A stretch of DNA of 64,000 bases from Chloroflexi bacterium HGW-Chloroflexi-3 (GCA_002842045.1 PHBX01000026.1:29940-93939); one strand, 5' to 3'. Counted from the first letter of the stretch, positions 51,473 to 60,839 are shown. The notes: generated from the letters alone by a model not told the origin. Program-made: numbers and translations.

Positions 51473-51614
51473 TTTGATTCTCAATTCATGTACAATACTG
51501 ATAGTTGATTTTGATAACTAATGTTGCTTATATTGATGTTCATTATAACAAATAGGGTTCCATAGAAAATTAATACAGGTCTTTTTTTTTTATTGGTTTT
51601 GTAGTGGGTTAATA

Positions 51615-51644
51615 CAGACAAATATCATAAATTTGGTATATAAT
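51615..51644 (+). promoter_or_regulatory. Probable promoter of the electron-transfer operon
   Basis: CAGACA (51615-51620), an 18-base spacer and an exact TATAAT (51639-51644) in an AT-rich region. The predicted start near 51651 leaves a leader of about 108 bases before 51759. Confidence 0.45.
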
Positions 51645-51758
51645 TTTATTGTAATTTAATGTAATACCCAATAAAAATTTTTTGATAATGAAGTCCTTAA
51701 TGGTTGTAATTCGTTGATAAATTAGTTCTCACACCCAATCTATTAGAGGAGCGAACAG

Positions 51759-52733
51759 ATGAACAAGTTAAAACCAATTTATAGTTTCATCGTTATCTTG
51801 ATTCTGATGGTCATTATTGGCAGTATTTCCTTTGCAAGTGTCTCAGCTCGGGATAATTCCCAGGAAATCAGCCCCGTTTCACGTGGCGCCCAGATTTATG
51901 ATGATTGGACAAGCGTCGTTTCTGACGCGGCGATTCCGGTTGGTAACCACCCCATCTGGTCACGACAGTCTAACAATACGATTTCTGGCACAGATACATG
52001 GCGTTGCGTTGTTTGTCATGGTTGGGATTACCAGGGAATTGATGGCGCATTCCGATCTGGCTCATACAGTACCGGTTTCCCCGGCCTGTTGGAAGCATCT
52101 ACGAAAGATCAATCCACCCTGGTAAAAGCACTGGATGGATCATCCGACGCCCAACACAATTTCACATCCATGTTGAGTGATGACGATATTGAAAGTGTTA
52201 TTGCATTTATTCAAACCGGCTTGATTGATGATAATGAGTACATTGACATTGTCACCCGAAAAGTCACCGGGGGTGATTTGGTGAATGGCAAAGAAAAGTA
52301 CGAACAAGCCTGTTCCATCTGTCATGGTGATGACGGTACGCTTGCAACTTTTCGATATGAAGGAACTGAAGTATCTTTGGGCACATTAGTGGTTCAGGAT
52401 CCCTGGCGATTCTTACATCGCACACGCTTCGGGACTGCTCGTGCACCAGAAATGCCTCTGGGTTATGAATTAGGTTGGACAGCAGAAGATGGACGAGATG
52501 TGGCGTACTATGTGCAATCATCTCTGCCAACTGGTTTTGAAGTCCCCACTAATGAACCGATGGAAATTGAACCGGTTGCTAACCTTGGTGGACCTGCCCA
52601 AAATTGGTTCTCCGGGATCGTCACCGCCTTTGGTGCCATGGCGACAAGTCTTGGTTTTGCAATCCTTCTAGGGGCATTGTTTGTTGGAATCATTCTGGTG
52701 CTGGTGTGGTTATTGCGCAGCCGGCGAGCGTAG
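51759..52733 (+). CDS. Membrane-anchored dihaem cytochrome c
   Basis: Periplasmic electron carrier: signal peptide to about residue 31, haem sites CVVCH (83-87) and CSICH (185-189), and a C-terminal membrane helix near 295-319 followed by RSRRA. 324 residues, two cytochrome c domains in tandem. It opens the seven-gene operon with a 24-base gap to the pentahaem gene, so it is likely the electron exit or entry of the complex. No such gene is part of canonical ACIII, although accessory cytochromes are common. GAGG stands before the ATG. Confidence 0.85.
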   Translation: MNKLKPIYSFIVILILMVIIGSISFASVSARDNSQEISPVSRGAQIYDDWTSVVSDAAIPVGNHPIWSRQSNNTISGTDTWRCVVCHGWDYQGIDGAFRSGSYSTGFPGLLEASTKDQSTLVKALDGSSDAQHNFTSMLSDDDIESVIAFIQTGLIDDNEYIDIVTRKVTGGDLVNGKEKYEQACSICHGDDGTLATFRYEGTEVSLGTLVVQDPWRFLHRTRFGTARAPEMPLGYELGWTAEDGRDVAYYVQSSLPTGFEVPTNEPMEIEPVANLGGPAQNWFSGIVTAFGAMATSLGFAILLGALFVGIILVLVWLLRSRRA

Positions 52734-52757
52734 TATTTTTAATAAAAGGAGTCTTTT

Positions 52758-53297
52758 ATGAAATCTTCAATACCCTTATGGCAGCGCTCAAGTGTTCGGA
52801 TTGTCGGTGCATTGGTGCTGCTGATTCTATTGGGAGGAGCTGTAGGCGGGATTTATTACACACAAATTCCACCTGAACAGCCTATTCCTTTTCCTCATAA
52901 TTTTCATATTGGGGTGGGGGCACAATGTTCTTACTGCCACACTGGTGCTGCTACAGGTCCAAATGCAGGTTTGCCAACCACAGATAAATGCTGGGGTTGT
53001 CATCAACAAATTGAACCTCGCAATGACAACCTGAAATTGGTTGCAAGTTATGGATCTGAAGGGAAACAAATTCCCTGGGTACCTGTTGCCATTCAACCTG
53101 ATTTTGTTGTTTTTTCACATCAACCACATATCAATGCAGAATTGACCTGTGAAACCTGTCATGGTGATGTTGCCCGTATGACAGTTGCTGAACCACAAAA
53201 AGGTCAGAATATGGGTTGGTGCCTCGATTGTCATCAGAAAATGTCCACTCCGGAAGAATTTGTTTTACTTTCGGATTGCGCCACGTGTCATTACTAA
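52758..53297 (+). CDS. Pentahaem cytochrome c, ActA/QrcA-like
   Basis: Multihaem subunit. Five CxxCH sites at residues 57, 78, 131, 155 and 174 and a membrane anchor at about 14-36. PHNFHIG and FSHQPH provide extra His ligands typical of cytochrome c7/NapC-like folding. The haem count matches ActA of Alternative Complex III, whereas QrcA of sulfate reducers has six. 179 residues. It is followed 15 bases later by the molybdopterin-like subunit gene. Confidence 0.88.
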   Translation: MKSSIPLWQRSSVRIVGALVLLILLGGAVGGIYYTQIPPEQPIPFPHNFHIGVGAQCSYCHTGAATGPNAGLPTTDKCWGCHQQIEPRNDNLKLVASYGSEGKQIPWVPVAIQPDFVVFSHQPHINAELTCETCHGDVARMTVAEPQKGQNMGWCLDCHQKMSTPEEFVLLSDCATCHY

Positions 53298-53312
53298 TCA
53301 AGGAGGAAATCA

Positions 53313-55466
53313 ATGACTGAAAAAATCTCTAGGCGCGATTTTCTAAAAATTTCCGGAATTGGTGTAACTGCAGCAACTGTTATAACGGGTTGCGGTCCAT
53401 CATCCAGATATGTGACCCGGCAGGCTTATGCCAATATGCCCGAATATAACCAGACAGGTGTGAGTACCTATTATGCGACAACCTGTAAGGAATGCCCGGC
53501 CGGTTGTGGATTGATTGTGAGAACTCAGGAAGGTCGCGCCATTAAAGTAGAAGGTAATCCAGGGCACCCGGTTAATAAAGGAAAAGTCTGCTCTCGAGGA
53601 TTAACCTCTGTTCAAGGTGTTTACAATCCTGATCGCATAACCGGTCCACAAAAAAGAGCCCGAAGTAGCCGCACAACAACAGCTATGGAATGGCAAAGTG
53701 CCATCAATACCGTAGCAGAAGGATTGAAAAATCCACAAAAAACTGCTTTTCTTCTTGGTTTACAATCCGATCATTTATACGATCTGGTACAGGAGATTTC
53801 AGAAAAGGGAGGATTTACCAAACCAGTTCGATATGGCACATTAGGGACTCTTGAAGGCAGATCTACATTATTGAAAGCTACCCAGGAACTTTATAGTTAT
53901 GATCAAATCCCATTCTTCGATATAGGAAATGCTGATATTGTATTTTCATTTGGTGCTAATTTTTTGGAAACCTGGCTTTCACCATTAGCTTACAGTCGAG
54001 GTTTTCGTCAGCTCCGCAAACAGCCGTTTGGAAAACGTGGATATATTGTTTCCTTTGAAGCACGCCAATCTTTATCAAGTGCTAACGCTGATGAATGGAT
54101 CCCAATTACACCAGGCAGTGAAGGTCAGGTAGCTTTAGCAATTGGAAAAATTGCTGCAACAAAAGCTGGAGTGCCAACCCCTGCCATGTTCGCTGAAGTT
54201 AACCTGAATGATGTATCCCAAATTTCAGGTATTAGCATGGAGAAACTACTTCAACTGGGTGAATTATTTGGATCAGAAAACAAGGCAATCGCTTTACCTG
54301 GTGGTTCTGCATTGACAACCAAAAATGGTCTGGATGCAGGCAAAGCGATAATGGCATTGAATGTTCTGGTTGAGAATACTTCACAACCTGGTGGCATCTT
54401 CCCCACATTTGGAGAAAATCATACATCTGATTTTGCCGCAGTAAATGCGTTGATAGCAAAGATGAATACAGGTGAATTAGATACGCTCTTTATCCATGGC
54501 ACCAACCCTGTTTTTGAATTACCTGCATCTGCAGGTTTTCAAGCAGCATTGAAAAAAGTAAAAACAGTGATTTCATTCAGTACTTTTGAAGATGAAACGG
54601 TTGTTGAGAGCGATTACGTTTTCCCGGATCATGCCGCGTTGGAATCTTTTGGCTATCAGAGAGTTCTACTGGGCAGTGATCGTGAAGCTTATTCTTCGAT
54701 TCAGCCCGTTGTTGCCCCTATTCATGATACCAAAGCCACTGCTGATGTTCTATTGGCTGCCATTTTATCCATCAGTGGAAAACTGGCTTCTGGAATCCAA
54801 TACACAGATGAAGTTGATTTCCTACAGAAAACCATAACTCCTCTGATTGAGAAAAAAGGCTTCTACTCTGCTGAAGAGCTTCCCACCTTCTGGAGTAAAT
54901 GGTTACAGTTTGGTGGTTGGTGGAAAACAACCCCTGAATTAAGTTCTTCGGAGGTAGATATTAATCTGGATCAAGAATTATCATTTTCCACTCCTCAAAG
55001 TGCAAAAGAAGGCGAGACATTCCACCTGGTTTCATATGCCACACAAATGGGTGATGGCAGCGGAGCAAATCGTCCCTGGTTGCAGGAGACTCCTGATCCC
55101 ATGACAACTGTCACCTGGAATTCATGGGTAGAAATTCACCCAAAGACGGCTGAACAACTTGGAATTCATGATGATGATATCGTTGAAGTCAAATCTTCAA
55201 ACAGTGATTTCTCTGTGGAAGCCATCGTATATCTTTACCCGGCCATTCGCCCGGACACCGTTGCCATTCCATTTGGCCAGGGGCATACCGCTTTAGGTAG
55301 ATTTGCAGAAGGAAGAGGTTGTAATCCAGCAATTGTTTGGTCAACCGATGTCAATCAGGCTGGCGATCTTGCCTTATCAGACACTACAGTCACACTCAAA
55401 CCCACAGGAAAACGACGACCATTAGCACGCCAGGAAAGCAAAGAAGGCGTTTATGGTGAACATTAG
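53313..55466 (+). CDS. Molybdopterin-oxidoreductase-like subunit, ActB1/QrcB-like, Tat lipoprotein
   Basis: Large periplasmic subunit. Twin-arginine signal ISRRDFLKISG (Arg7-Arg8) with a lipobox ITGC (Cys27), so it is exported folded and probably lipidated. A Cys set C58-x2-C61-x3-C65 and C93 looks like a [4Fe-4S] site of the complex iron-sulfur molybdoenzyme family. Later segments such as GLQSDHLYDL, FGANFLET and NPVFELPAS follow the molybdopterin fold. In ActB and QrcB no Mo is bound; the same is likely here. In canonical ACIII this part is fused to the iron-sulfur part; here they are separate genes. Confidence 0.85.
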   Translation: MTEKISRRDFLKISGIGVTAATVITGCGPSSRYVTRQAYANMPEYNQTGVSTYYATTCKECPAGCGLIVRTQEGRAIKVEGNPGHPVNKGKVCSRGLTSVQGVYNPDRITGPQKRARSSRTTTAMEWQSAINTVAEGLKNPQKTAFLLGLQSDHLYDLVQEISEKGGFTKPVRYGTLGTLEGRSTLLKATQELYSYDQIPFFDIGNADIVFSFGANFLETWLSPLAYSRGFRQLRKQPFGKRGYIVSFEARQSLSSANADEWIPITPGSEGQVALAIGKIAATKAGVPTPAMFAEVNLNDVSQISGISMEKLLQLGELFGSENKAIALPGGSALTTKNGLDAGKAIMALNVLVENTSQPGGIFPTFGENHTSDFAAVNALIAKMNTGELDTLFIHGTNPVFELPASAGFQAALKKVKTVISFSTFEDETVVESDYVFPDHAALESFGYQRVLLGSDREAYSSIQPVVAPIHDTKATADVLLAAILSISGKLASGIQYTDEVDFLQKTITPLIEKKGFYSAEELPTFWSKWLQFGGWWKTTPELSSSEVDINLDQELSFSTPQSAKEGETFHLVSYATQMGDGSGANRPWLQETPDPMTTVTWNSWVEIHPKTAEQLGIHDDDIVEVKSSNSDFSVEAIVYLYPAIRPDTVAIPFGQGHTALGRFAEGRGCNPAIVWSTDVNQAGDLALSDTTVTLKPTGKRRPLARQESKEGVYGEH

Positions 55467-55492
55467 AGGTAGAGACAAAAAGGAGAACCATT

Positions 55493-56221
55493 ATGACTGA
55501 ATTACTTGCAAAAGAAGCACAAGATGAAAAATGGGGCATGGTTATCGACCTTGATATTTGTAGTGGTTGCCAGGCATGTGTCACCGCCTGTTCAATGGAA
55601 AACAACATTCCTTTTGTAGGCGAAGATGAAATGGCTTACGGTCGTGGAATGCAATGGATGCGAATTCGTAGATACTGGGAAGGTGAATATCCTGAAGTAA
55701 CTCCTGACCATCAACCAATGTTATGCCAACAATGTGGCAGCGCGCCGTGCGAACCAGTTTGTCCGGTCTTTGCAACACTACATTCAGAAGTCGAAAAAAT
55801 CAATCTACAGGTTTACAACCGCTGTATTGGTACGCGTTATTGTGCTAACAACTGCCCCTACCATGCCCGCACCTTCAATTGGTTTGATTATGAAATTCCT
55901 GCGCCTATGAATTCATATCTGAATCCAGATGTCACCGTGCGCAGACGGGGTGTGATGGAAAAATGCACTTTCTGCGTTCAAAGGATTGTGAAAGGAAGAC
56001 AGCAAGCTTCTGCAGAAGGCAGAGAGATTGAAGATGGCGATGTAACCCCGGCATGCGCTCAGGCTTGCCCAACCGATGCGATCACTTTCGGAAACCTCAG
56101 TGATCCTGAAAGCAGGGTGAGCAAGATGGTGCGAAGTGATCGTGCTTATAAAGAATTAGAAAATCTTGGAACAGAACCCAGGGTAACATATTTGAAGGGA
56201 GGGAAATCATATGGCGGCTGA
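55493..56221 (+). CDS. Iron-sulfur subunit, ActB2/QrcC-like
   Basis: Electron-transfer subunit with four cluster motifs: CSGCQACVTAC, CQQCGSAPCEPVCP, CIGTRYCANNCPYHAR and CTFC with CAQACP. The CIGTRYC form is typical of the ACIII/Psr/Qrc group. 242 residues, no signal of its own, so it would be exported together with the Tat partner. AAGGAG before the ATG. Its end overlaps the NrfD-like gene by 11 bases. Confidence 0.88.
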   Translation: MTELLAKEAQDEKWGMVIDLDICSGCQACVTACSMENNIPFVGEDEMAYGRGMQWMRIRRYWEGEYPEVTPDHQPMLCQQCGSAPCEPVCPVFATLHSEVEKINLQVYNRCIGTRYCANNCPYHARTFNWFDYEIPAPMNSYLNPDVTVRRRGVMEKCTFCVQRIVKGRQQASAEGREIEDGDVTPACAQACPTDAITFGNLSDPESRVSKMVRSDRAYKELENLGTEPRVTYLKGGKSYGG

Positions 56222-57662
56222 TGTAAAACCGTTTATTGGTTCAAAAGCAAGTCCACATCAGGAATCTGAAGCTGATGAATTACGCAAAGAGCACCTGATG
56301 CTGGATCCCATGCCACGCGATGAAATGAATCAAATGGTCATGGAAGCCATGACCACCACCACCCGTAACTGGTGGGCTTGGGTGATAGGTTTGGGATTGG
56401 CGGTTGCCGTATTATTATTTGGAGTCTGGGGATATATGATTGCTACTGGAATGGGAGTTGCTGGTATTCGCCGCCCAGTTTTCTGGGGCATTTTCATTGT
56501 CACCTTCGTCTTCTGGATCGGTATTTCACATGCTGGAACATTTGTATCTGCCATTCTGAGGGTCTTCAAAGCTGAATTTCGACGTCCATTTACCAGAGCA
56601 GCAGAGTTGATGACCACCTTTGGTCTGGCAGCTGGTGCTCTCTATCCCTTAATCCACTTGGGCCGTGTATGGGTCTTTTATTGGATGGTTCCATACCCAA
56701 ATGCACGCTGGCTGTGGCCGAATTTCCGCTCAGCTCTCGTATGGGACTTTCTGGCTATCACGACGTACCTACTGAGCAGTACCATTTATTTATTCTTGCC
56801 ACTCATTCCAGACATGGCAATGGCCCGTGATCGTTCTACGGGTTGGCGTCATTTCATATATAAACTTCTTGCACTGGGTTGGCGTGGAACAGAAGCAGAA
56901 TGGTTCCGGTTACGCAAAGCAATTTCCATCTTTGCTTTCGCAATCATCCCGGTAATGTTTTCGGTTCATACCATTGTTTCCTGGGACTTTGCAGTCAGCA
57001 TGGTATCAGGATGGCAATCCTCCATCTTTGGACCTTACTTCATTATCGGTGCTATTCTATCAGGTGTGTCAGCGGTGGTGACCATTCTTTACATACTACG
57101 TTCAACCATGAAACATATGGATTATTTCATCCGTAAGGAACACTTTGATGCACTCGGCAAACTTATTCTGATCTTCTCAATGGCCTGGGCATATTTCTTC
57201 TTCAATGAATACATTCTTGCCTGGTATGGAGGTGATGCCGCCTTGAAACAAGTGCTCACCCTACATGCGACCGGTCCATCGGCATGGGTCTGGTATACCA
57301 TGCTGATCTGCAATGTTGCCATTCCTTGGTTATTCCTGTGGAACAAGAAAGTTCGTCGTACACCCTGGCTGATGTTTATCATCACCATATTGGTGAATGT
57401 AGGTATGTATGCCGAACGTTACACCATCATCCCCCTGACATTAGGTCACCAGCGAAGCCCATTTGACTGGGGAATTTATAATCCCACCATCATCGAAGTC
57501 AGTATTGCCCTGGGCACCTTATGTTTGTTCATTTTCCTGTATTTGATCGCTTCCAGAATCATTCCTCTGGTACCCATTTGGGAAGTGCAGGAAGGTCAAA
57601 TGAGCCATACGCTACGAAAAGTCGGAAAAACCGAAATTCCTTCGGTTACGGAATTGGAATAG
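56211..57662 (+). CDS. NrfD-like membrane subunit, ActC/QrcD-like
   Basis: Quinol-binding membrane subunit of 483 residues with about ten helices. The HAGTFVSAILRVFKAEFRRP region early and YPLIHLGRVWVFYWMVPYPN contain the His and Glu residues usual for ActC. NWWAWVIGLGLAVAVLLFG starts the first helix. It overlaps the iron-sulfur gene and is ten bases before the DUF3341 gene. Only one NrfD-like subunit is present; ACIII usually also has ActF. Confidence 0.88.
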   Translation: MAADVKPFIGSKASPHQESEADELRKEHLMLDPMPRDEMNQMVMEAMTTTTRNWWAWVIGLGLAVAVLLFGVWGYMIATGMGVAGIRRPVFWGIFIVTFVFWIGISHAGTFVSAILRVFKAEFRRPFTRAAELMTTFGLAAGALYPLIHLGRVWVFYWMVPYPNARWLWPNFRSALVWDFLAITTYLLSSTIYLFLPLIPDMAMARDRSTGWRHFIYKLLALGWRGTEAEWFRLRKAISIFAFAIIPVMFSVHTIVSWDFAVSMVSGWQSSIFGPYFIIGAILSGVSAVVTILYILRSTMKHMDYFIRKEHFDALGKLILIFSMAWAYFFFNEYILAWYGGDAALKQVLTLHATGPSAWVWYTMLICNVAIPWLFLWNKKVRRTPWLMFIITILVNVGMYAERYTIIPLTLGHQRSPFDWGIYNPTIIEVSIALGTLCLFIFLYLIASRIIPLVPIWEVQEGQMSHTLRKVGKTEIPSVTELE

Positions 57663-57671
57663 GAGGAGAAA

Positions 57672-58199
57672 ATGGAAACCAATGTTCGTATGATCCTCTT
57701 CAAGGAAGACCAGGTAGACCAGGCTTCTGAAGCCATCGAGACACTTCACCACCATGGAATATCTGATAAAGATATATCTGTGATCTCAGGTGTACCATTT
57801 TCTGAAAAAATATTGGGAAGACCGATGTCCTGGACGCGTGTCCCTCAAATTGCAGTTGCAGGTGCGCTTTTTGGTTTCATAATCGCCATGCTGCTGAACT
57901 TTCTGGTTCCAAACCTGTATAAATTATCTGTTGGGGGCATGCCGCTTACACCCATACCAACATCGATTGTCGTTACTTTTGAATTAACCATGCTGGGGTT
58001 GTTGATCAGCACTTTTTTGGGTGTATTCATTGAAATGCTTTCACCATCATTTGGTCCTAAAGGATATCATCCCAAAATAAGTGATGGATATATCGGCATA
58101 TTATTCAATTGTCCGACCCATGCAGATGAAGATACTTGCTTTGAATTACAAGATTTAGGGGCAGAAATTGTTGATGTCTCGGAGGTAAAACAACCATGA
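57672..58199 (+). CDS. ActD-like DUF3341 membrane protein
   Basis: A 175-residue protein with an N-terminal ferredoxin-like part (RMILFKEDQVDQASEAIETL, then DISVISGVPF) and two membrane helices at about 59-80 and 101-122. The domain matches ActD of ACIII, a structural subunit that Qrc lacks. AGGAGG stands before the ATG. The end overlaps the monohaem cytochrome gene by four bases. Confidence 0.85.
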   Translation: METNVRMILFKEDQVDQASEAIETLHHHGISDKDISVISGVPFSEKILGRPMSWTRVPQIAVAGALFGFIIAMLLNFLVPNLYKLSVGGMPLTPIPTSIVVTFELTMLGLLISTFLGVFIEMLSPSFGPKGYHPKISDGYIGILFNCPTHADEDTCFELQDLGAEIVDVSEVKQP

Positions 58200-58711
58200 T
58201 AAAAAAATTAATTCTCGTAATGGGTGCTTTGGTCACCCCTCTGATCATCGGTTTATTGTTTACATACGATGTCATCAAAATCGACTGGGTTAGTTTAATG
58301 GAAATTCAGGCCAGTTATAGACCAATGGAAGATCCCTTGCCGCTTCCAGCCCGCTCAGTTCCGATTCAAGGCGCAGCCTATATCCCTGAACTGGGTGTAC
58401 CCGTCAATCCTGTGCCACCTGAATCTAATTCACTTACCAAAGGAAAACGTCATTATGATAATAGTTGCGCATTATGCCATGGCAATACTGGAGAAGGCAA
58501 TGGCGGCTTCAGCGCATTTTTGAGAAAATTTCCCCCTGTCAGTCTGGTGGATGAAGATCGAACCGCCTTGAGTGACGGTGCAATTTTTGTCACTATAACT
58601 GAAGGAGTACCAGGGAAGATGCCTCACCTGCGGGAGAATCTGCCAATTGCGGAAATGCGTTGGGATGTTGTCAATTACGTCCGGTTACTGCAGCAACAAG
58701 CGAACAAATAA
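58196..58711 (+). CDS. Monohaem cytochrome c, ActE-like
   Basis: 171 residues: N-terminal membrane anchor (about 4-24), haem site CALCHG (Cys91, Cys94, His95) and axial Met142 in GKMPHLRENL. The domain and position match ActE of ACIII. It closes the operon; a long hairpin terminator follows. No ActF, no oxidase and no Sco gene are behind it. Confidence 0.87.
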   Translation: MIKKLILVMGALVTPLIIGLLFTYDVIKIDWVSLMEIQASYRPMEDPLPLPARSVPIQGAAYIPELGVPVNPVPPESNSLTKGKRHYDNSCALCHGNTGEGNGGFSAFLRKFPPVSLVDEDRTALSDGAIFVTITEGVPGKMPHLRENLPIAEMRWDVVNYVRLLQQQANK

Positions 58712-58729
58712 TCAATTATTATTTAGATT

Positions 58730-58767
58730 TTCAATAAAAGATCCTCGTATGAGGGTCTTTTATTGAA
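58730..58767 (+). terminator. Terminator of the electron-transfer operon
   Basis: A 17-pair hairpin (one G-U), arms 58730-58746 and 58751-58767, loop GTAT. The TCTTTTATT part of the downstream arm provides the T-rich tract. Confidence 0.75.
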
Positions 58768-58898
58768 TGATCTTGTAACAATCTATAAGGTTGTGGAGGG
58801 TATTCGGAATTATTGCTTTTATGGAATATAATTTATGGTCATTGGTAATAAAAGAAAAAATTAGTAAGTAATCATCAATAATAAGGTTAGAAATTTTT

Positions 58899-59468
58899 AT
58901 GGTTAGTACAACAATTTACTTAATCCGCCACGGAGAAACCGATTGGAATTTAGAGCACAGATATCAGGGACAAAAAAACATCCCTTTGAATGCTACCGGA
59001 CTTAAACAAGCCCATTCAATGGCTCAATCTCTTAATGGAAAAGCTTTTTCCGCATTGTACAGCAGTGATCTTATTCGTGCCGTTCAAACAGCTCAGGAAA
59101 TCTCAAAGAAAGTGAATTTACCAATCACAACCAATTCAGCTTTACGAGAAATCAATCAAGGTGATTGGGAAGGGTTATACATTAACGATGTTTTGGCATC
59201 TATGGGAGACAGAGTCCGGGCAGTATATAACAATCCTTATTCTGAACGCAGACCTGGGGGTGAAAGCATCGGCGAATTGGCAGAACGCATGTATGCTTAT
59301 CTGGATCAATTGGTTGAAAAACATAATCAGGAGGCGATTATTGTGGTCTCGCATGGTCTGGCAATCGCAACCGTATTGTGTAAAGTCCGGAATATGCCAT
59401 TGGAAGCAGCCATAAAAAATATCCCCGAGAATACAGGGGTCGAAGTTATTGAGTGGACGAAAAATTAA
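58899..59468 (+). CDS. Histidine phosphatase superfamily protein
   Basis: Phosphatase/mutase of the GpmB/CobC type. The catalytic RHGETDWN is at residues 10-17, with ALYSSDLIRAVQTAQ, LREINQGDWEGL and VVSHGLAIATVL containing the second His. 189 residues. Substrate unknown (alpha-ribazole phosphate and general sugar phosphates are family options). It sits alone between two terminators. The only ribosome-binding-like site, AAGG, is 13 bases from the ATG. Confidence 0.85.
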   Translation: MVSTTIYLIRHGETDWNLEHRYQGQKNIPLNATGLKQAHSMAQSLNGKAFSALYSSDLIRAVQTAQEISKKVNLPITTNSALREINQGDWEGLYINDVLASMGDRVRAVYNNPYSERRPGGESIGELAERMYAYLDQLVEKHNQEAIIVVSHGLAIATVLCKVRNMPLEAAIKNIPENTGVEVIEWTKN

Positions 59469-59502
59469 CTATCTGAGGTAATAATTAAGCCTTAAAATGG
59501 AA

Positions 59503-59535
59503 AACCATCTCATTCAAACTGAGATGGTTTTTTTG
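59503..59535 (+). terminator. Terminator after the phosphatase gene
   Basis: Ten-pair stem AACCATCTCA (59503-59512) / TGAGATGGTT (59520-59529), seven-base loop and T-run. Confidence 0.85.
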
Positions 59536-59611
59536 TGCCTGAAAATTAGATAATATTCAATTTTTTGAAAAAATCCAAATTTTCCCCGTAAACCTCATTA
59601 TGTAGGAAAAT

Positions 59612-60406
59612 TTATCCTTCATTTTTTTTGAAAATATCTAGACTGTGATGAGTAGCACCAACCATATCTGGCCGTTCACATATCGAAAAATGATACTTAA
59701 GATAAATTGAAAAGATCTCATCATCCATAGTGTTTACTGACTCGCGCATATAATTTGTTGCAAGATCAGTTGCAACATAATGAAGACGAGTAGCATTGAA
59801 ATTCTCCATCAATTCATCTATATCTTCTTTACGGGCTAAGTCAAAAATATCGGAAGGATTGGAATGTGTCTTAAATGTCTCAGGATCTAGTAGTCCTCTT
59901 TCAATAAGATTACTGACATTTCCACCTTTAAATCCATAACAAATGATAGAAGCGTCGCTTATACAATATGACACAAACAATATACCACCTGTCTTGGTTA
60001 CTCTCAGTGCTTCTGAAAGCGCTTGGATTTTGTCTTCTGTTGTAAAAAGATGATACATCGGACCAAGAAGAAGTGAAATATCATAGCGATTGCTGTCGAT
60101 GAATGAAAGATCCGTCGCGTTTCCCTGATGAATCGTTATGGATTCATCTTCGGATATTTTGCTTTTGAAAATGTCTATATTATGTTGTATTAGTTCAACA
60201 GCATCAACTTCAAAACCAAGTCGTCCAATTGCATGGGAATATATACCTGTTCCAGCACCAATTTCCAGAACTCGTTTTCCGGGGAGAAGATATTTTTGAA
60301 TATACCGCATGGTCGTCAGAAATTCCACCTGGCCATGTTTAGGCAAAAGGCGACCATCTTCATCGTAATTTTTATAATAATGATTCATATTTTCAAAAAC
60401 ATCCAT
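59612..60406 (-). CDS. Class I SAM-dependent methyltransferase
   Basis: Rossmann-type methyltransferase, 264 residues. SAM motif I is VLEIGAGTGIYSHAIGRLGF, the acidic end of strand 2 is VDAVELI, and motif IV is DISLLLGPMYHL. The substrate is not evident; similar proteins act on small molecules. GAGGT precedes the ATG. No co-oriented partner nearby; it lies beside tRNA-Ser on the same strand. Confidence 0.85.
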   Translation of the reverse strand: MDVFENMNHYYKNYDEDGRLLPKHGQVEFLTTMRYIQKYLLPGKRVLEIGAGTGIYSHAIGRLGFEVDAVELIQHNIDIFKSKISEDESITIHQGNATDLSFIDSNRYDISLLLGPMYHLFTTEDKIQALSEALRVTKTGGILFVSYCISDASIICYGFKGGNVSNLIERGLLDPETFKTHSNPSDIFDLARKEDIDELMENFNATRLHYVATDLATNYMRESVNTMDDEIFSIYLKYHFSICERPDMVGATHHSLDIFKKNEG

Positions 60407-60509
60407 TTACATACCTCATTCTAAAGAAGTTCATCATTATTATTCAATTAATCTACTAATTTGACAACAAAAAAGAACCAACCATTGTATTAATGACCGG
60501 TTCTTGATT

Positions 60510-60599
60510 TGGCGGAGAGGAAGGGATTCGAACCCTTGATACCTTTCGGTATACGCGCTTTCCAGGCGCGCGCGTTAGGCCAGACTACGCTACCTCTCC
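60510..60599 (-). tRNA. tRNA-Ser (GGA)
   Basis: Type II tRNA: acceptor GGAGAGG / CCTCTCC, anticodon loop CT-GGA-AA on a CGCGC/GCGCG stem, long variable arm TATACC-GAAA-GGTATC, and T-arm with GGTTCGAATCC. Discriminator G and encoded CCA (60512-60510). Confidence 0.97.
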
Positions 60600-60625
60600 A
60601 GGCAATCCCTTAGGACGCGTCGAAA

Positions 60626-60634
60626 ATTTTACCA
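60626..60634 (-). promoter_or_regulatory. Extended -10 of tRNA-Ser
   Basis: TGGTAAAAT on the minus strand, about 27 bases ahead of the mature 5' end; predicted start near 60619. -35 weak. Confidence 0.4.
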
Positions 60635-60723
60635 TTAACGAGCTTGATAGGGAAGGATAAGAAAATTAATCAGAATGAGGTAGATCCTCAAATCCCTAAC
60701 CGTACAATTTCCAATTTTTCCTA

Positions 60724-60752
60724 TTGCAATATCCCCTCAAGTAAATTATAAT
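60724..60752 (+). promoter_or_regulatory. Promoter of tRNA-Val (and probably thrS)
   Basis: TTGCAA (60724-60729), a 17-base spacer, TATAAT (60747-60752). The predicted start is a few bases before the mature tRNA end at 60763. No other promoter is visible before thrS. Confidence 0.65.
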
Positions 60753-60762
60753 ATCGCCACGC

Positions 60763-60836
60763 GGGCGGTTAGCTCAGTTGGTTAGAGCGTCGCGTTGACA
60801 TCGCGGAGGCCGTAGGTTCGAGCCCTATACCGCCCA
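60763..60836 (+). tRNA. tRNA-Val (GAC)
   Basis: Acceptor GGGCGGT / ACCGCCC, D-arm GCTC-AGTTGGTTA-GAGC, anticodon loop TT-GAC-AT on a CGCG stem, T-arm GTAGG-TTCGAGC-CCTAT. 74 bases, discriminator A, CCA not encoded (CTA follows). Confidence 0.97.
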
Positions 60837-60839
60837 CTA

